From Rheum nobile (taxonomy: Eukaryota; Streptophyta; Magnoliopsida; Caryophyllales; Polygonaceae): DNA of 64,000 nucleotides. Of the stretch, positions 1 to 12,456 are shown piece after piece. The stretch's first letter is position 1, and each line of letters starts with the position of its first letter. Location: positions 1,240,001 through 1,304,000 of the forward strand of contig WOAB01000761.1 in NCBI GenBank assembly GCA_027886185.1. The letters run 5' to 3'. A program made the translations under genes and the position numbers. Under the pieces are notes generated by a model, which worked only from the letters and a program-made list of their open reading frames with translations, ran no database searches and was not told the origin of the DNA.

Positions 1-624
1 TCGTCTTGATTAATTCTTGAGGAGTTAATATATTTTAGGTTTATTATAATTATAATGGATTCCATAACTTGAAAATATGGGTGCCGTTTTGTGGAGTAAT
101 GGAAATTGATTATTTCGGGAATTATGATTTCCGTTTAGGATTGTCTTATATGTATAAATGAGTACTCATGAATAGGATTAGATATTTTGAAATATTTCCT
201 TAAGGCATGTATTAATATTTTATATTGGGATAGTAATTCCAATACATTTTCCTACTACTAGTCATAGTAAGAATGTTGACAAACGATACGGATATGAAAA
301 CCGTATCAATGCTAGATGTATTTCCGGGTAATTAATAGGATATTCCAATTATATATATATATATATATTATAATTTAAAAAAATCCATACCACTACAAGA
401 CAAAATAGGGGTCTAATCTTCTTACTTTATTTCATGTTCATCACTTAATTAGTCTAGAAAATTCTCTTGGCTTTCTTGCAAGCTTCTCCACCGACCTACC
501 CCCTCATTTTTATTTCCTTTGGGCTGCCTCCTCCCTTCCTTTAGACACACCACACCACACCACACGGCCACCTCTTCCTCCTTACTTTTGTGGATGGCCG
601 GCCACCTCTTGTTCCTCCCACCAC
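1..624. other. AT-rich left flank of the CACTA element
   Basis: No coding region is supported here. The stretch is AT-rich with a short (TA)n run near 350-370. From about 540 to 624 it becomes rich in GGCCACC-type words. The same word usage resumes immediately to the right of 7831, which suggests that both pieces were contiguous before the CACTA insertion. A TGAAATATTTCC start at 188 resembles the inverted end of the solo LTR at 7010 and could be the left end of an interrupted LTR. That assignment is weak because the flanking duplication is off by one base. Confidence 0.5.
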
Positions 625-649
625 CACTATTATAAAAATGACCTATTAT

Positions 650-880
650 CTCGTAGCAAATAATCCGGGCGTTCAATTGGCGAGATATATATATGCTGTT
701 TTTTAAAAAAGTGATGTCAAATATAACTCGGACCTCTACTAATCCGGGTTATATAAAGTGATGATATAATAAAATCACCTTGACGACACACGCCCGGGTT
801 ATTAGAACATAGATATACATCACGCTGATTGCATCCGGGTTATTTGAATCCAATTTCTAATGACAAGCCCAGATTATTAG
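650..880. repeat. Left subterminal repeats of the CACTA element
   Basis: Several copies of a word like ATCCGGGTTAT or its variants lie between 660 and 870. Examples are near 665, 742, 793, 833 and 868. They are in opposite orientation to the majority of copies at the right end, as expected for subterminal repeats of one transposon. Confidence 0.7.
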
Positions 881-3800
881 ATATACCCCATGACACAGCC
901 CTAATCCATCGATACCTCTTCGAGCAACTCTAATCCATCGATAGCCTCTTCGAGCACTCGTCGGACTGCTCCTCTTTGCCGGCCTCCTCGCCGACCTCCA
1001 TTCGCTGGTGTCAACAGGCCTCTTCATCGACCTCTCACCAGGTAAGACTTAGTTTTGGCTTTTGCGGGATTGATTTAGCACTTTGGTTTCTTAGCCTGCA
1101 CAGATTCCTTGCAAGACTCGTGATTCTCTCTAGCCTTTCTAATGATCTTCTCTAGCCTTTCTAATGATCTTCAAAGAGGAAGTGTAGATCAACAATTTTA
1201 ACGGCATTCACCTCTCAACTACTCCTCACTCTATAATCTCCTACTCTCTACTTCCTGATCTCCATTTCTCTCTCTTGCAAGGGGTGCTCTGAGGTACACT
1301 TTCTCTCTTCCTCTCATTCTCTCGCTACATGTCTATTTTTGTTTTATGTGTTCTCATGTTGCCGAAGGGGATTTTAGGTTTTCAATCTGTTGATTTTCAC
1401 TTTTGTTCACTGAAAATCGCACCTGGATCTTTGTCTTCCAGTTTCTTTGTTCTCTGATTGGATCGAAAAGCCTTTGATCTATTTTTTGCACTTCTTTGAG
1501 GTTTTTCTTTAATTGACTGGTGGATCTGGTCGTTTGTCGTTTATTTAGAGTTTGATCTTCAAGGTCTGTGAGATGATAAATCGTGGCTCCTATTGCCATT
1601 TTTTTCTGGAAAGTTGAGGATTCATTAGGTTTCGGCTTTGAGCTTTGAAATGTGTGTTGCAATTTTGGCTCAACCTGAAGCTTTGTGTGTAAATATTTTG
1701 GAAGATAGACAGAAGGCATGCTAGAAGAATTATAAGAAATCGGAATTCATCCATTGAATTGAAGAGAAACAAGACAAAGAGATATATAGAGAACTAATGG
1801 AATGTAGGTAAAGTGATTTATTTTTTATTTAAGTAAGATATGATAAGTCACAACCTAATCTAGCTACTATGAGAGTACATTTAACATGTTGAAATCAAAA
1901 TTGGAAATAATATGCTAAACTCAACTAAAACACAGCTAACTCATTCGTCCTGTTGCAAGTGACTTGCATCTTTAACAAGGCTTTCTTGCCGGAGAGAGTA
2001 ACTCATCAAGATTATATTTGTTCATAGTAAAGAGATTGTTTGTTCATTTTGAATCTAATTCTTTTTGTGCACCTCCAGTGATAAGGTCTGGAGGTGCACA
2101 AATATGCTAAACTCAATTTCTTTGTCTATTTGATATTAATTATGCCTTTGTCATTCAGTTCATTAGGTTCTAACATATTGCTCCTTAACTTTTCATGCAT
2201 TGATCAAACTTCTTGTAATATTATATATGCTAACATAATTGGATATGTTAAGCTTTACCATTAGATTTCACTGAGCAAGTTTACTTTTCATGGCTTGGTT
2301 GAGCAAGTTTGATGCTAAGAAATTATGATGCAAAATAAGATGTTTGGCATGAAATTGAGTTGGGTTATGCTTTGACATAACAATGAACTTTAAGTGGAGT
2401 CCTTAGTGTTTAGGCTTTGGCCTGTATATTTGAACTTTTTTTTCCTGAATTTATGTGTGATTGTTGTGAATTTGTGATGGTATTGGACTTATTGGTATCA
2501 TGCTGCTTGCTTGAATTGAATTTTCTGACTGTGATGGTATAATGTTTCAAGTTTACCATTTCTGAAAATCAGTAGCTTTATGTTCTTACTATAGGTATTT
2601 TGAAAACTAGGTATCTTGTTGTTCTTCCAATATGAATTTTATGATTATATTGCAATGTTTTGTAAATGTGTGGAGTACAACTGGAATTGGTGTTCGCCAA
2701 ATGCAGGGTGAAAAGTCTTTATGTTTTGTGAAAACTCGTTCTAAGTTGGAAATTGGGATGAGGAGTCATGTTAGATTGTTAGAATGATTACGGGTGTTCA
2801 TTTAGTTTTCAAGTATGAGATTACGGTATCATTGTCATTCCAACAACCACCACCGCTGCATGTACTTCCTCTGCTACACTCATCTTCTCAAATAACCCTT
2901 CTCCTCTTGTCATGAAAGGAGGCCAGCCTTCCTCTGCTGTTCGTCATCAACCTTCGTTGGATCATCATTTTCCTTCTTTCTCTTGTACTGCCTAACCCAA
3001 TTCTTCTTCATGTCTGACCTTCATCCTCCATCCAATGCTACCTTCATTCTTTCTCCATCAATTCCGTACCTCTAAAGTGGCATCGCAAACATGGGGAGTC
3101 AGTCCAGGATTCCCCTTAATGATTCATCAATCCCCATATCACACATATCAAACACCCCCTTATTATAGTCCGGGACACTAGCTGGTCTGCAGTGAGCATG
3201 TTCTTAAAAGGCTCTTAATAAAATTCATCACTAAGACACTGTATTGTGTTTACAAGTATTTATGATGTAACTACATTTTGATAAAAGAGCCCTCTTGATA
3301 CAGAGTTTACATCTCTCAGAGTGCTCTTAGTGAATCTAGCTTTATAAAGAGACACATTCTTGTACTTTTCAATCTTTGCCTTTTATTTTCTTCTATCTAC
3401 TTACTTGTTCAGCTATTTTCCTTATTGAGAATGAAAATTGGTTTGGTTCTTTGGTTAACAATTAGCATGGTCAATATGATTTTTACTGCTGTTTTGGTGA
3501 TAAATTTTCTGGTTTGTTTGAGTTCAGAAAAAAATATCCCATCTTTCTCTTATTGCAATTGTTGTTTTCTCTTGGGTGGGCCTGAATCCTATTGTAAGTG
3601 GTTTTTGCTTGAAAGACTAATTCTTAGTATTATGATTTCTGAATGAGGACTTATTCTCAGTATCATGATTTTCAAATTAAAAATGCTTCAAGAATAATAG
3701 AGAGCAGCAGAAGAGTTAAATTGACTTCACCTTGCGGCCTTTGATATCTGAATATATACTTGTTCCTAAGAGTTGTATTATTCTGGCAGGGAGACAAGCG

Positions 3801-4137
3801 TCACAAGTTGTAAGTCAAAAGTGGTCATCAGATAAACAATTGAGAAAATTTATTGTGCTTTGGACCCATATATCTGAACTTACAAGTTCAATCCTGAGGG
3901 TCATATTCTAACCAGAGGCTCATAACAAACCAAGCATTGTATGTATTCTATGCCATTCTTTAACAAACCGGGCGTAGTTTGCATTTGATTGATTTTGTTA
4001 ATTAGTTATATACAATGCCTAATATATGCAATTTGCAACACTTACAGGTGGGAGACTAAAATAGTGGCCGACGGAAGTTATGACTCAAAGTTGTGATGTG
4101 CAAAACAAGGAGTATTATTAGCTATTGACTTAGGTAT
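881..4137. other. CACTA interior, transcript-like but non-coding
   Basis: No ORF with a recognisable product is present. Around 900-1042 a C-rich, 5'-UTR-like stretch contains a partial tandem copy of CTAATCCATCGATA...CTCTTCGAGCA. It ends in CACCAG|GTAAGA, a good plant splice donor, and is followed by T-rich intron-like sequence. TGCAG-type acceptors occur near 2705 and 3790. This could be a captured gene leader or the element's own decayed transcription unit; I cannot decide which. Confidence 0.35.
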
Positions 4138-4605
4138 ATTTCTGTAACACCCCGGGCCAGAGGTGCCACAGTGCCATAGTCCCGAAGGACTATAAGGCGG
4201 TTTTAAAAGAAAAGAAATCCAAAACTCTTCCAAATACATAAAAAATCATCCACAATAATCCATGTTCAAGATTGAATCAATACTTAAACCTGTCATCCAG
4301 TTTAAATACATCAATTTATATCCAAAACACGGAAGCGAATACAACATTTTCAAATCCGATGCAAAACTAAATCTTTAACTGTGAAGACCAATCTGTGATC
4401 CAGAACCCGCTTGTTGCTGCTAACCTGCAAAGACCAGTTGACTGGTGGACCCGATACACCAGCCAACCGCGGCACGTAAACCGAAGTTGGTCAGTCTCGC
4501 GAAAGACTGGCAAGATTCCTCAAGCCAAAACAGTTTAAAATCCAGAGATTTAACACAATAACCAATTAATACCAAACGATAACATGCCACACAATAAATA
4601 TACAT

Positions 4606-4640
4606 ATATATATATATATAACTATATATATCATTATCAT
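4606..4640. repeat. (TA)n microsatellite
   Basis: A run of TA dinucleotides lies inside the solo LTR. Confidence 0.8.
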
Positions 4641-5289
4641 ATCAACCAACCAATAACGACCACACCTTAAAACATAAACACACACTATCACATAACCATT
4701 CATTACCCCTCTTATCCAACTCTTCAATATACTAACATCACTTAATCCAACCTCAACCTCAACACAAGTAGACGACTAAAAAGATCCAATCCAACTTTCC
4801 TCTATTACTAATACCTCAATTATCAGCCCTACGAACCTATACACATATATTACTACTAACACGTATAACCACGACTAACCACTTACAAAACTCACTACTG
4901 TACTAACACGTCCAACTAATCTTCGCATCAACAACCACTTAAGCATAAGCAAGACAATCATCACATTATATAAACATGACAAAATAACAACCCAGGCCAG
5001 CCACCCTTCCTATGCCGCCTATTCGTTAACATGGGCCGCAACCCATACACCTCAACCCAATCCATATTGACCCACACCCTCAAGATGGGAAACCAACCTT
5101 CCTAATCAATCAACATAACCAACCTTCTCAAACAATTCACACTAAGATCCAACAACCACTACCAATGGAAAACAATAGCCCACAACCACCACTAACAACA
5201 ATCAACAAACGACTACTAACTACAACCAACCGACAACCAAAGTCTAACACAAAACCAATAATCAAACACCCCACCAATATCCGCAAACA

Positions 5290-5468
5290 AAACCATTAAC
5301 TAAGCACACAACCAATAATCAAGCACACAACCCATAACCGAGCACACAACCACCCACACACACAATCCAACACATAACTGCCAACACACACAAGAGTCAA
5401 CACACACACATGTCCACACACATAATCCAACACACAACTACCAACACACACAAGTGTCAACACACACA

Positions 5469-5505
<37 letters not shown>

Positions 5506-5660
5506 CAACACCCACAGTCTAACACACACAACTGTCAATACACACAGATGTCAACAAACACAGATGTCAATTCACACACAATCCAACACACACAACTGTC
5601 AACACACACAGATGTCAATTCACACACAATCCAACACACACAACTGTCAATACCACTTAA
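5290..5660. repeat. CA-rich minisatellite inside the solo LTR
   Basis: Irregular tandem units built from CACACACAACTGTCAA and CACACACAGATGTCAA words are interspersed with a pure (CA)n tract near 5477-5505. The long reading frames on both strands here are products of the dinucleotide periodicity and are not genes. Confidence 0.85.
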
Positions 5661-7254
5661 TCAGGTACGCAACCAACATTTAACACATAATATCTCCTCC
5701 GTCTCACCACCACATCACCGGGTGAGACAATTCTTCCTCTCTATCCGGATAGGCGGATGGGTCGCATACCATCCGAGTTCCTGGCCCTAACCACCATAGG
5801 CATTCCCCCTACGTGATTGAGTGAGGCTTTCATCACTCTGGCCCACCGACCACCGGAGGTCACACCCTCTGAGGCCCTGAATCAACACTCTTCCGGATGG
5901 GACTTTCACCATCCAACCATAGCCTTTACCAATGCGGGGTCATACCCTCACGTGGTCGGATGAGGTCACACCCTCACCCCGGCTCCACCATCAACCAACA
6001 ACCATCACTTAATCAACATCAATCACAATTAGTCACAATTGACTACCACATCAATATTTAATCAAACACAACACGAGACAAATACGAACACACGCATCAC
6101 ACATATTCAACCAAGCAACTCTATAGGCAATAATCCGAATTCACATACTCAAACAAGAGTAAAATTAATTACTGAATCAAGATAGGAACAAAAGTACTTT
6201 TATAAAAATATACGAAGGGTTAGCAAGAATCATCTTGCCTCAAACTCGACAACCACGACCTCAGAAACCTCCAACCAACTCGAACGAACCTGCGAAAACA
6301 ATCCGAGCAAATCCCTGGCGATAATTACTCATACAAATCCACTACTAACAAAACCCCCAAATTCAAAACCCTAAATCATACCTCAATTTACCAATTCAGC
6401 AACCACCCGAATCAACCCTAACTCCAACAGCTCAGTGGTCTGCACATGAACAACACAAGAAGCCAAGTACAATTTACAGCAAGCCCACATCCCTGCAACA
6501 CATCCGAATATGTCCAAAGTTTAGCTAGAATTTAATCGTTTAATTAATCCAGCAAATTTCGGAAGGTAAACAGCCGAGAGTTCTAACCCACGCAACTCTG
6601 CCTTACCTCGCTGTCGACCACGTCTACACCGCCGGAACTGGCTCCTGTCGCCGGAATATCATCCACCAGCAGTAGCAGCGAACGCACAGCAGCAGCAACC
6701 GAACACAGCAAAAGTAATAGAACGCAGCAGCAGTCCGCGGTCTCTTTCTCTGTAGCTGGACGCGGCTCGAATCAGGGAAGGAGAGGCTACCACTGGTGGT
6801 TCGAGCTCACCGAAGAGAAGAAAATGGCGAAACACAGAAGGGAGGAGGAGGGAGCACATCTGCTCAGCTGAAGAACTCACACGGGAGAGAGAGAGAGAGA
6901 CAACCGAAAGTGTTTAGGGATTAAATCCCCAAATTTCCCTTTCTCCCATATAAGTAAAATCCTTAATTAATTTACCATTATGCCATTACTAACATCCTTG
7001 GGGTATTTCAATTTCGGTTATATCTAGTTGTGACATTGAGTTGGAAATGACATATATTGTCTTAGGTATTTGTAGTTGTGACATGGAGTTGGCAATGACT
7101 TATATTGTCTTAGTTATTTGTAGTCGTGACATTGATTTTGTCAATGACTTGTGTGGTTAGTGACATAGTTGGATAATGCAAAAAACATATGTCATTTTGA
7201 TGTTGAGTTTGAGAATGTTGTTAATTAGTATGTATAATTAGGACAGGTGCCTAA

Positions 7255-7812
7255 AATGTCATTTGTAGAGGCTATGGTGTCTCTACTAAATAACACGGAT
7301 ATAAACAAAACACAAATAACCCGGACATACATATACGAGATATATTTATTTGATTTTTCAAAAATTCAAAATCAAATAACTCGGACGTAAAAACCGGTGT
7401 ATTTAATAATATGGAAATAACCCGGACCTAAAATACGGGTTATAACTCAAGCCAAATAACCCGGACTAGTTAAATCCGGTGCATTTTTGGTTTAGTCTAA
7501 TAACCCGGATATATACCTAATCGGTGTATTTTGCCATCAAAATAACCCGGATATATTAGTTTTGCAAATAACTCGGATGTGCAAATGTCCGGGTTATTAG
7601 GGTATTTAAAATAACCCGGATATGCTAATATCCGGGTTATTTGGGCATCTAATAACCTGGACCTTAAAAGAGTGTGGAAAATTTTTGGGAGGCAAATAAC
7701 CCGGGCGTGCCGATTTTAGGTCCGGGTTATTTGACCCCTATCAAATGCGGCGTAGCTCTTTAACCCGGACCAAATCCGGGTTATATACCCTTACACACCC
7801 GGGTTATTTACC
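7255..7812. repeat. Right subterminal repeats of the CACTA element
   Basis: More than a dozen copies of ATAACCCGGAC-like words, in both orientations, fill this segment up to within about 20 bp of the terminal CACTA sequence. Many copies are followed by ATAT, which gives a loose 11-20 bp period. Density is much higher than at the left end. Confidence 0.75.
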
Positions 7813-7831
7813 CTATTTTGTAGTAGTGCAC

Positions 7832-10489
7832 CATGACCGGCCACACCTCCTCTTGCATCCACCACCATGCTCATGGCCATCTCTTCTCTTCCTCTAACCG
7901 GCCACCCATGGCCACCTTCATGGCCACCCCCATGGCCACCATGGCCAAACACCTTCACGGCCACCATGTCCACCATCCTCCTCTCTTCATGTCATCCATG
8001 GTCTATGCCACTAAGGAGTGCCATCTACCTCAAGATCTTGCATCCATCCTTGATTAAGGCTTGTAAGGTAAGAATTTTGTTTAGAGGGTTTTTAAATCTA
8101 ATACCATGATTTAGATGTTCTTGTGTAAAAGAGGTAGTTAGGATGTAAAGGATGATTAATTAGAGGTTGATTGATGTTGTAAGATGGCCTAGGAAGATTG
8201 GATTTAGGGTTTAAAGGGGAAAGCTAGTAAATTAGGCATTATTGTACACTTCTGGAAAATTCTGGGCACTTTTCGTAATTACTAGAAAGTTTTGGCTGGG
8301 TTCATAAAATGCGGGATCCTCTTACGAGTATGTGGAACTTTACAGATCTTGATTTGGATATGTATATCAAAAGTTATGTACAAAATTGCGTTGTAATGCA
8401 GATTCAGGAACTCGCTGCAACGTACAACTTCATGAATTGACAGACGTCGGGCCGTATAAATGGTTATACCGCAAAAATGGCTTGACGTGGAACTTCTCTA
8501 AGGCAAGTTATTTGCGAATTTTTATGTGCCTAGCATAAATTCAGGTTATCGTAATATGCATAGATATCGTAAATATAATTATAGGTGATAGTTGGATAGT
8601 AATTGTATTCGTAGGTTAGATAAGAATTCTACATCATATATGGGTTATTGATATGTCTCTATATGTTGGAGTTTACTTGATATATGATATGATCATTCAT
8701 ATTGAGGAATAAATGTGATGGTATGAACTTGGTATGAATCGTAGTAGTTGATTTCATATGGACGTAAAGCTGTGTTGGTAATCGTCGTCGTATGATAGGT
8801 ATAGATTCTATAATAAATATTTGGAAGAATATACTTGTTAGAGTTCATATCATCTATGAGTACGTACTATGGTTGTTCATGGTCTTGAATTGAGGATATG
8901 GTTGGTCGTACTTATAATTGCATATTAAAGTTGATACTGTGTTGATGTTGCCTATGTGAAAGCTGTATGGTGGGTTGATGTGGGCCTTTGTGATTAATTA
9001 ATATGATGATGAGTTGTTGTGAATCATTGGGATTGATCCATGTAATGATGCGTTTTTTTTATTTTTATACTTTTATGCGTTTATGACTTATGATTTTTGC
9101 GGGTAAGGATGTTCTGAGCCCCGCCTAATGTGGAAATGATTTCTATGCTCTTGCAGATAAGGATGTTCCGAGTTCCGCTTGATTTGAGAATGATTTTTAA
9201 TGAATCATCCCGTGTTACTCTTCCCGGAGTCCGGGTTGAGTAGGTCATGGGAGGTGCTTTACCTGTGTTGGGAAGAGCCGGGTCGCCTAGCTAACGATGC
9301 CGTTGGGCTTCCTGCGGGTAAAGGGCGTACCCAATGTGTGGGTTAGAAGGTACCTTCGCGTCCAAAAGTGCTTGGGCGTGTTTTCGAACGTTTTCGTAAA
9401 TGTTTTCGAATGTTTTCATAATTGTTTATTTTACACTGAGTTTTCTTTAAAAAGAAAAGTATACTCGGGTATAGGTTTTGAATAATGGATTGTAATCCCG
9501 ATGATCTGTGATCTAGTAAGATACTTAGGAGAATTACGGTGACGGGATCTGTAATTGAATATGGGAATTGGATGTTTAATGGAATGAATGTAACGTGATC
9601 TGTAATGTAATATAAATATGACGTGAATATTGAGTATTTATGAAAATTAAGGTGATAGAATCTGAAATATGATATGAGGTTCAATTGGATATTTATAGGA
9701 ATTATTATGATATGATCTATAATGTGATATGTGGATAAGTTGGATGTTTATAGGAATTTCTGCGATGTGATCTATAGTGTAGTATGTGGTTCAGTTAGGT
9801 ATTTATGGGACTTACTGTGATATGTGGTCTAGTTAGGTACTTATTGGATTACTATGATGTAATCTGGGGTATAGTTGGGTACTCATAGGAATCTGTGTGA
9901 TGTGATTTATAATGTAGGATGTGGCTCAGTGGGATATTTTAGGAATTACTGTGATGTGGTCTGTAGTGTAATATGTGGTTTGATTGGGTGTTTATTGAAA
10001 TTACTGTGATAAGATCTGTGATGGAAATCTATGCTCAGATGGATACGTATTATAGAATCTGGGTTATCTGTTCTTGCATATGTAGTCAATTATAATATTA
10101 GGTTGTACGGTATTGTGGTATTCAGGTTAACTGTTCATGAAGGTTTAGTCATTTATAACATTGGGTTGTAGAATGTTGTGGTATCTGCATATAAGTGATT
10201 CCTTTATTTATGCTACAGTATGTAATTAATTCGCTTATAACTTACTTAGTCTGAATATAGACTAACCCCGTTATTTGGGGGACTGGTTGTATTTCAGGTA
10301 GAGCAGCGAGAGCTTGGAGGAGGTCATGCGACATGATGCGAATCTAGGATGGGTTTATACCAAGGATCTGAATTTGTCTGGGTTTGAATTTCACAGGTTA
10401 AGTGTCTTTTCTTGAATAGCCTGAGGGAATTTCTGTAGGAAATTCCTGGCTCTGTGACTCCCCATTAGAGGTTAATTTGGGGCGTTACA
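7832..10489 (+). mobile_element. LTR-like sequence, 3' portion, ending at 10489
   Basis: The segment ends in TTTGGGGCGTTACA, a common 3' end of plant gypsy LTRs, but no primer site or internal region follows. It contains U3/R-like features: GGCCACC repeats, then CTTGTAAGGTAAGAATT near 8060, and long GT-rich non-coding sequence. The left end is uncertain. The CACTA element at 625-7828 seems to have inserted into it, so the LTR may continue left of 625, perhaps to about 188. A shorter alternative (8822-10489) is flanked by a perfect ATATT pair, but that match could be chance. No gene is supported here. Confidence 0.45.
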
Positions 10490-11093
10490 ATATTCACATG
10501 TACACCGCTTTTATTGATATATGTGCATCATAAATTATATTTGATGTGCATCGTCTTAATACTATAAATACAAAATTCTATAGTTGTATGATTGTGTTTG
10601 TGTTTTCCAAACTATCAAATCTTATATCAAGGACCGTGTAATATTCATTGCATGTTTATAAGACACAAATTGGTAATCTTGGATATCAAATTAAGTCTAA
10701 AGTAGTTTTTTTTTCGGGTTTTTCGCATGGTAACCCTGAGATTTGGCGTACTTTGCGCAATGTACCAAACTTTGTCATATTTCATGTGGTAACCCTAAGG
10801 TTAATATATACTTTGTGAAATGTCCTAAAATGTTAAATCTGACCCAAATCGTTAAGTTCATATAATTTTTTTCTAAGATAAATAACACAAAGTGAATGCA
10901 GACTCAATCTTCTCCTCACTCTCTCTAATCGCTCTTGGTGTGAGCAGTGCGAGAAAAGACGACGTCGACTACCTCTTGTCGCCACCTCCCTTGAACCAGT
11001 CGACTCTGGAGGCTTTCGTTCTCCTTTGAAAGAAGTCGACCCTAGGGGCAAAGTTAGTCTTTCTCCCATCTCTGTGTCAAACTCCGCTGCAAA
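10490..11093. other. Unassigned intergenic DNA
   Basis: No gene is supported. Near 10730-10800 two similar blocks containing TGGTAACCCT and an ACTTTG.G.AATGT word occur about 65 bp apart, suggesting a small degenerate repeat. The segment 10905-11060 is richer in GTCGAC and CTCTCTC words. I recognise no element boundary. Confidence 0.4.
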
Positions 11094-11650
11094 TGTATAA
11101 CCCCCGACTTACGGCGGTAGTGCCACACGCCAGTGACCTCAGACTTTAAAGTCCAAATCCACCATAGGATTTAATCTGAAGACTGGTATAAAGAAACTTA
11201 ATATTTTATTAATATTCCTCTCATAAATTGAGAAGGATAGTTTACAAATGATATTGAAATTACAGCGGGAGACTTTACATAAATTCTAATTACATGGCTA
11301 GGTTACCTAACACTTATACCTATTACATTAAATAAAAAAATAATTTTATATTTAAAACAACTCGAAAGTTCTTTAAAACTAAACTTCAACCGCAAGCCTT
11401 CTTCTCCGTCTTGTTACTTCTAGACAACCTGAGGCAAGTTGACTGATGTGCCATATGGGATGGATGACACCAGCCAACCATGCAAGGAAAAAACAGTGGT
11501 TTGTTAGTCAAATGAAAGACTATGCAAGGGTATTTTATGTGAGGTTCTATATGGTCATATATAGTTACCATAATTTCTCTCGAGTAAAAGTCGATAGACG
11601 ATATATAACTAAAATACTTCAACTGAAACGAAGGATGGACAAAAGAGATA
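11094..11650 (-). mobile_element. Truncated gypsy-type LTR fragment
   Basis: It starts TGTATAACCCCCGAC and contains GCCAGTGACCTCAGAC near 11130. Further on it has CTGATGTGCC, ATGACACCAGCCAACCATGC and AAAGACTATGCAAGGG near 11440-11530. The same ordered blocks occur in the LTRs at 38317 and 52086, so this is a related family. The match breaks near 11650, where integrase-coding sequence of another element begins. No terminal duplication was found. Confidence 0.65.
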
Positions 11651-12456
11651 TGCACCAACGTTTCCTGGTTACGGCTACGGACTACTTCACGAAGTGGGTT
11701 GAAGCGAAGGCCTTAGCGAACATTAGGGATACTGACATCATTAACTTCGTTTGGGAGTTTATTATTACCCGTTTTGGAATTCCATATGCTTTAGTTTCTG
11801 ACAACGGCACTCAGTTTAACAGTGCCGCTTTTAAAACTTATTGTGCAGGTTTCGAGATTAAGAATTTTTACTCATCTGTAGCTTATCCGCAGGCTAACGG
11901 GCAGGTTGAGGCAACCAACAAGACGCTCTTGGATGGGATCAAGAAGAGACTGGACGAAGCAAAGGGTAGGTGGGCGGAGGAGCTCCCTGCGGTCCTCTGG
12001 GCTCACCGGACTATGCCCCGACGCTCTACTGGAGAGTCTCCTTTTGCACTGACATACGGCACCGACACAGTGATTCCCTTAGAGATAGGCCTTCCTGGTG
12101 TGCGTACCACCGCCTTCCAGCAAGGCGGGAATGATGAGGCGCTCGGAGTCAACCTCGACCTTCTGCAAGAGAAGAGGGAGGCGTCAGCGGTATGATTGGC
12201 GGCTTACCAACGGGAGTTGATCAAGCTCCATGGGAAGCAGGTTAGGCCACGCCCGGTCTCGGTGGGAGACTTCGTCCTTCGTAAGGTCCTAGGGAACACA
12301 AAGGACCCGACGGAGGGGAAGCTCGGTCCCAACTGGGAGGGTCCTTACAGAGTCACGGCAGCTCTGGGCAACAGATCATTCAAGCTGGAGGACATGAATG
12401 GGAAGGAAATCCCGCGGACCTGGAACATCTATAGCCTGAAGAAGTTCTACGTGTGA
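11650..12456 (+). pseudogene. Ty3/gypsy integrase, C-terminal part
   Basis: This remnant encoded the DNA-joining enzyme that inserts retrotransposon cDNA. The visible core includes TDYFTKWVEAKAL, then VSDNGTQFNS with the second catalytic aspartate. Next come YPQANGQVEATNKTLLDGIKK with the catalytic glutamate and the downstream LWAHRTMPRRSTGESPF block. After 12196 a GPY/F-type module appears (LGPNWEGPYRV, ending LKKFYV). The frame is open except for one TGA at 12193-12195, where CGA is the likely ancestor. The first catalytic aspartate region and HHCC zinc motif are absent because the element is truncated. Lineage looks Tat-like, but that is inferred from motif style only. Confidence 0.85.

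Larger units (their letters stand above)
4143..7010 (-). mobile_element. Solo LTR of a Ty3/gypsy-type element
   Basis: The sequence begins TGTAACACCCCGGG and ends GGGGTATTTCA. It is bracketed by a perfect 5-bp duplication ATTTC at 4138-4142 and 7011-7015. No internal region accompanies it, so it is a solo LTR left by LTR-LTR recombination. Its 2868-bp length suits large gypsy LTRs. By analogy with the 38-54 kb element, whose primer site shows minus orientation, TGTAACACCC at the left implies minus orientation. A block containing CACCAGCCAACC and an AAAGACT word near 4455-4510 is shared with the LTRs at 11094 and 38317. It lies inside the CACTA element, so it inserted after it. Confidence 0.85.
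625..7828. mobile_element. CACTA (En/Spm-type) DNA transposon, non-autonomous
   Basis: The element opens with CACTATTATAAAAATGACC at 625. It closes with the inverse of CACTACTACAAAATAGGG at 7828. A 3-bp duplication CAC flanks it (622-624 and 7829-7831), as expected for CACTA insertions. Both ends carry clustered subterminal copies of an ATAACCCGGAC-like word, the usual transposase-binding architecture of this superfamily. No TnpA or TnpD-like ORF was found, so the element appears non-autonomous, or its genes are too decayed or intron-split to see. A large part of the interior is a later solo LTR insertion (4143-7010). A second CACTA-like 5' terminus at 391 competes with 625; I prefer 625 for its TSD, closeness to the subterminal repeats and flank continuity. 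Confidence 0.72.

Noticed and set aside
5296..5790. Overlapping ORFs on both strands (His/Thr-rich and Cys/Val-rich)
   Set aside because: They are translations of a CA-rich minisatellite inside a solo LTR; low-complexity on both strands with no independent coding signal.
7791..8109. Overlapping His/Pro/Met ORFs near 7.8-8.1 kb
   Set aside because: They arise from GGCCACCATGG-like repeats in an LTR leader and CACTA end; both strands are open and nothing is conserved.
8822..10489. 1.67-kb solo LTR with perfect ATATT flanks
   Set aside because: The left boundary has only a TG and a 5-bp AT-rich match, which has a fair chance of occurring at random; upstream sequence looks like part of the same LTR, so I did not commit to it.
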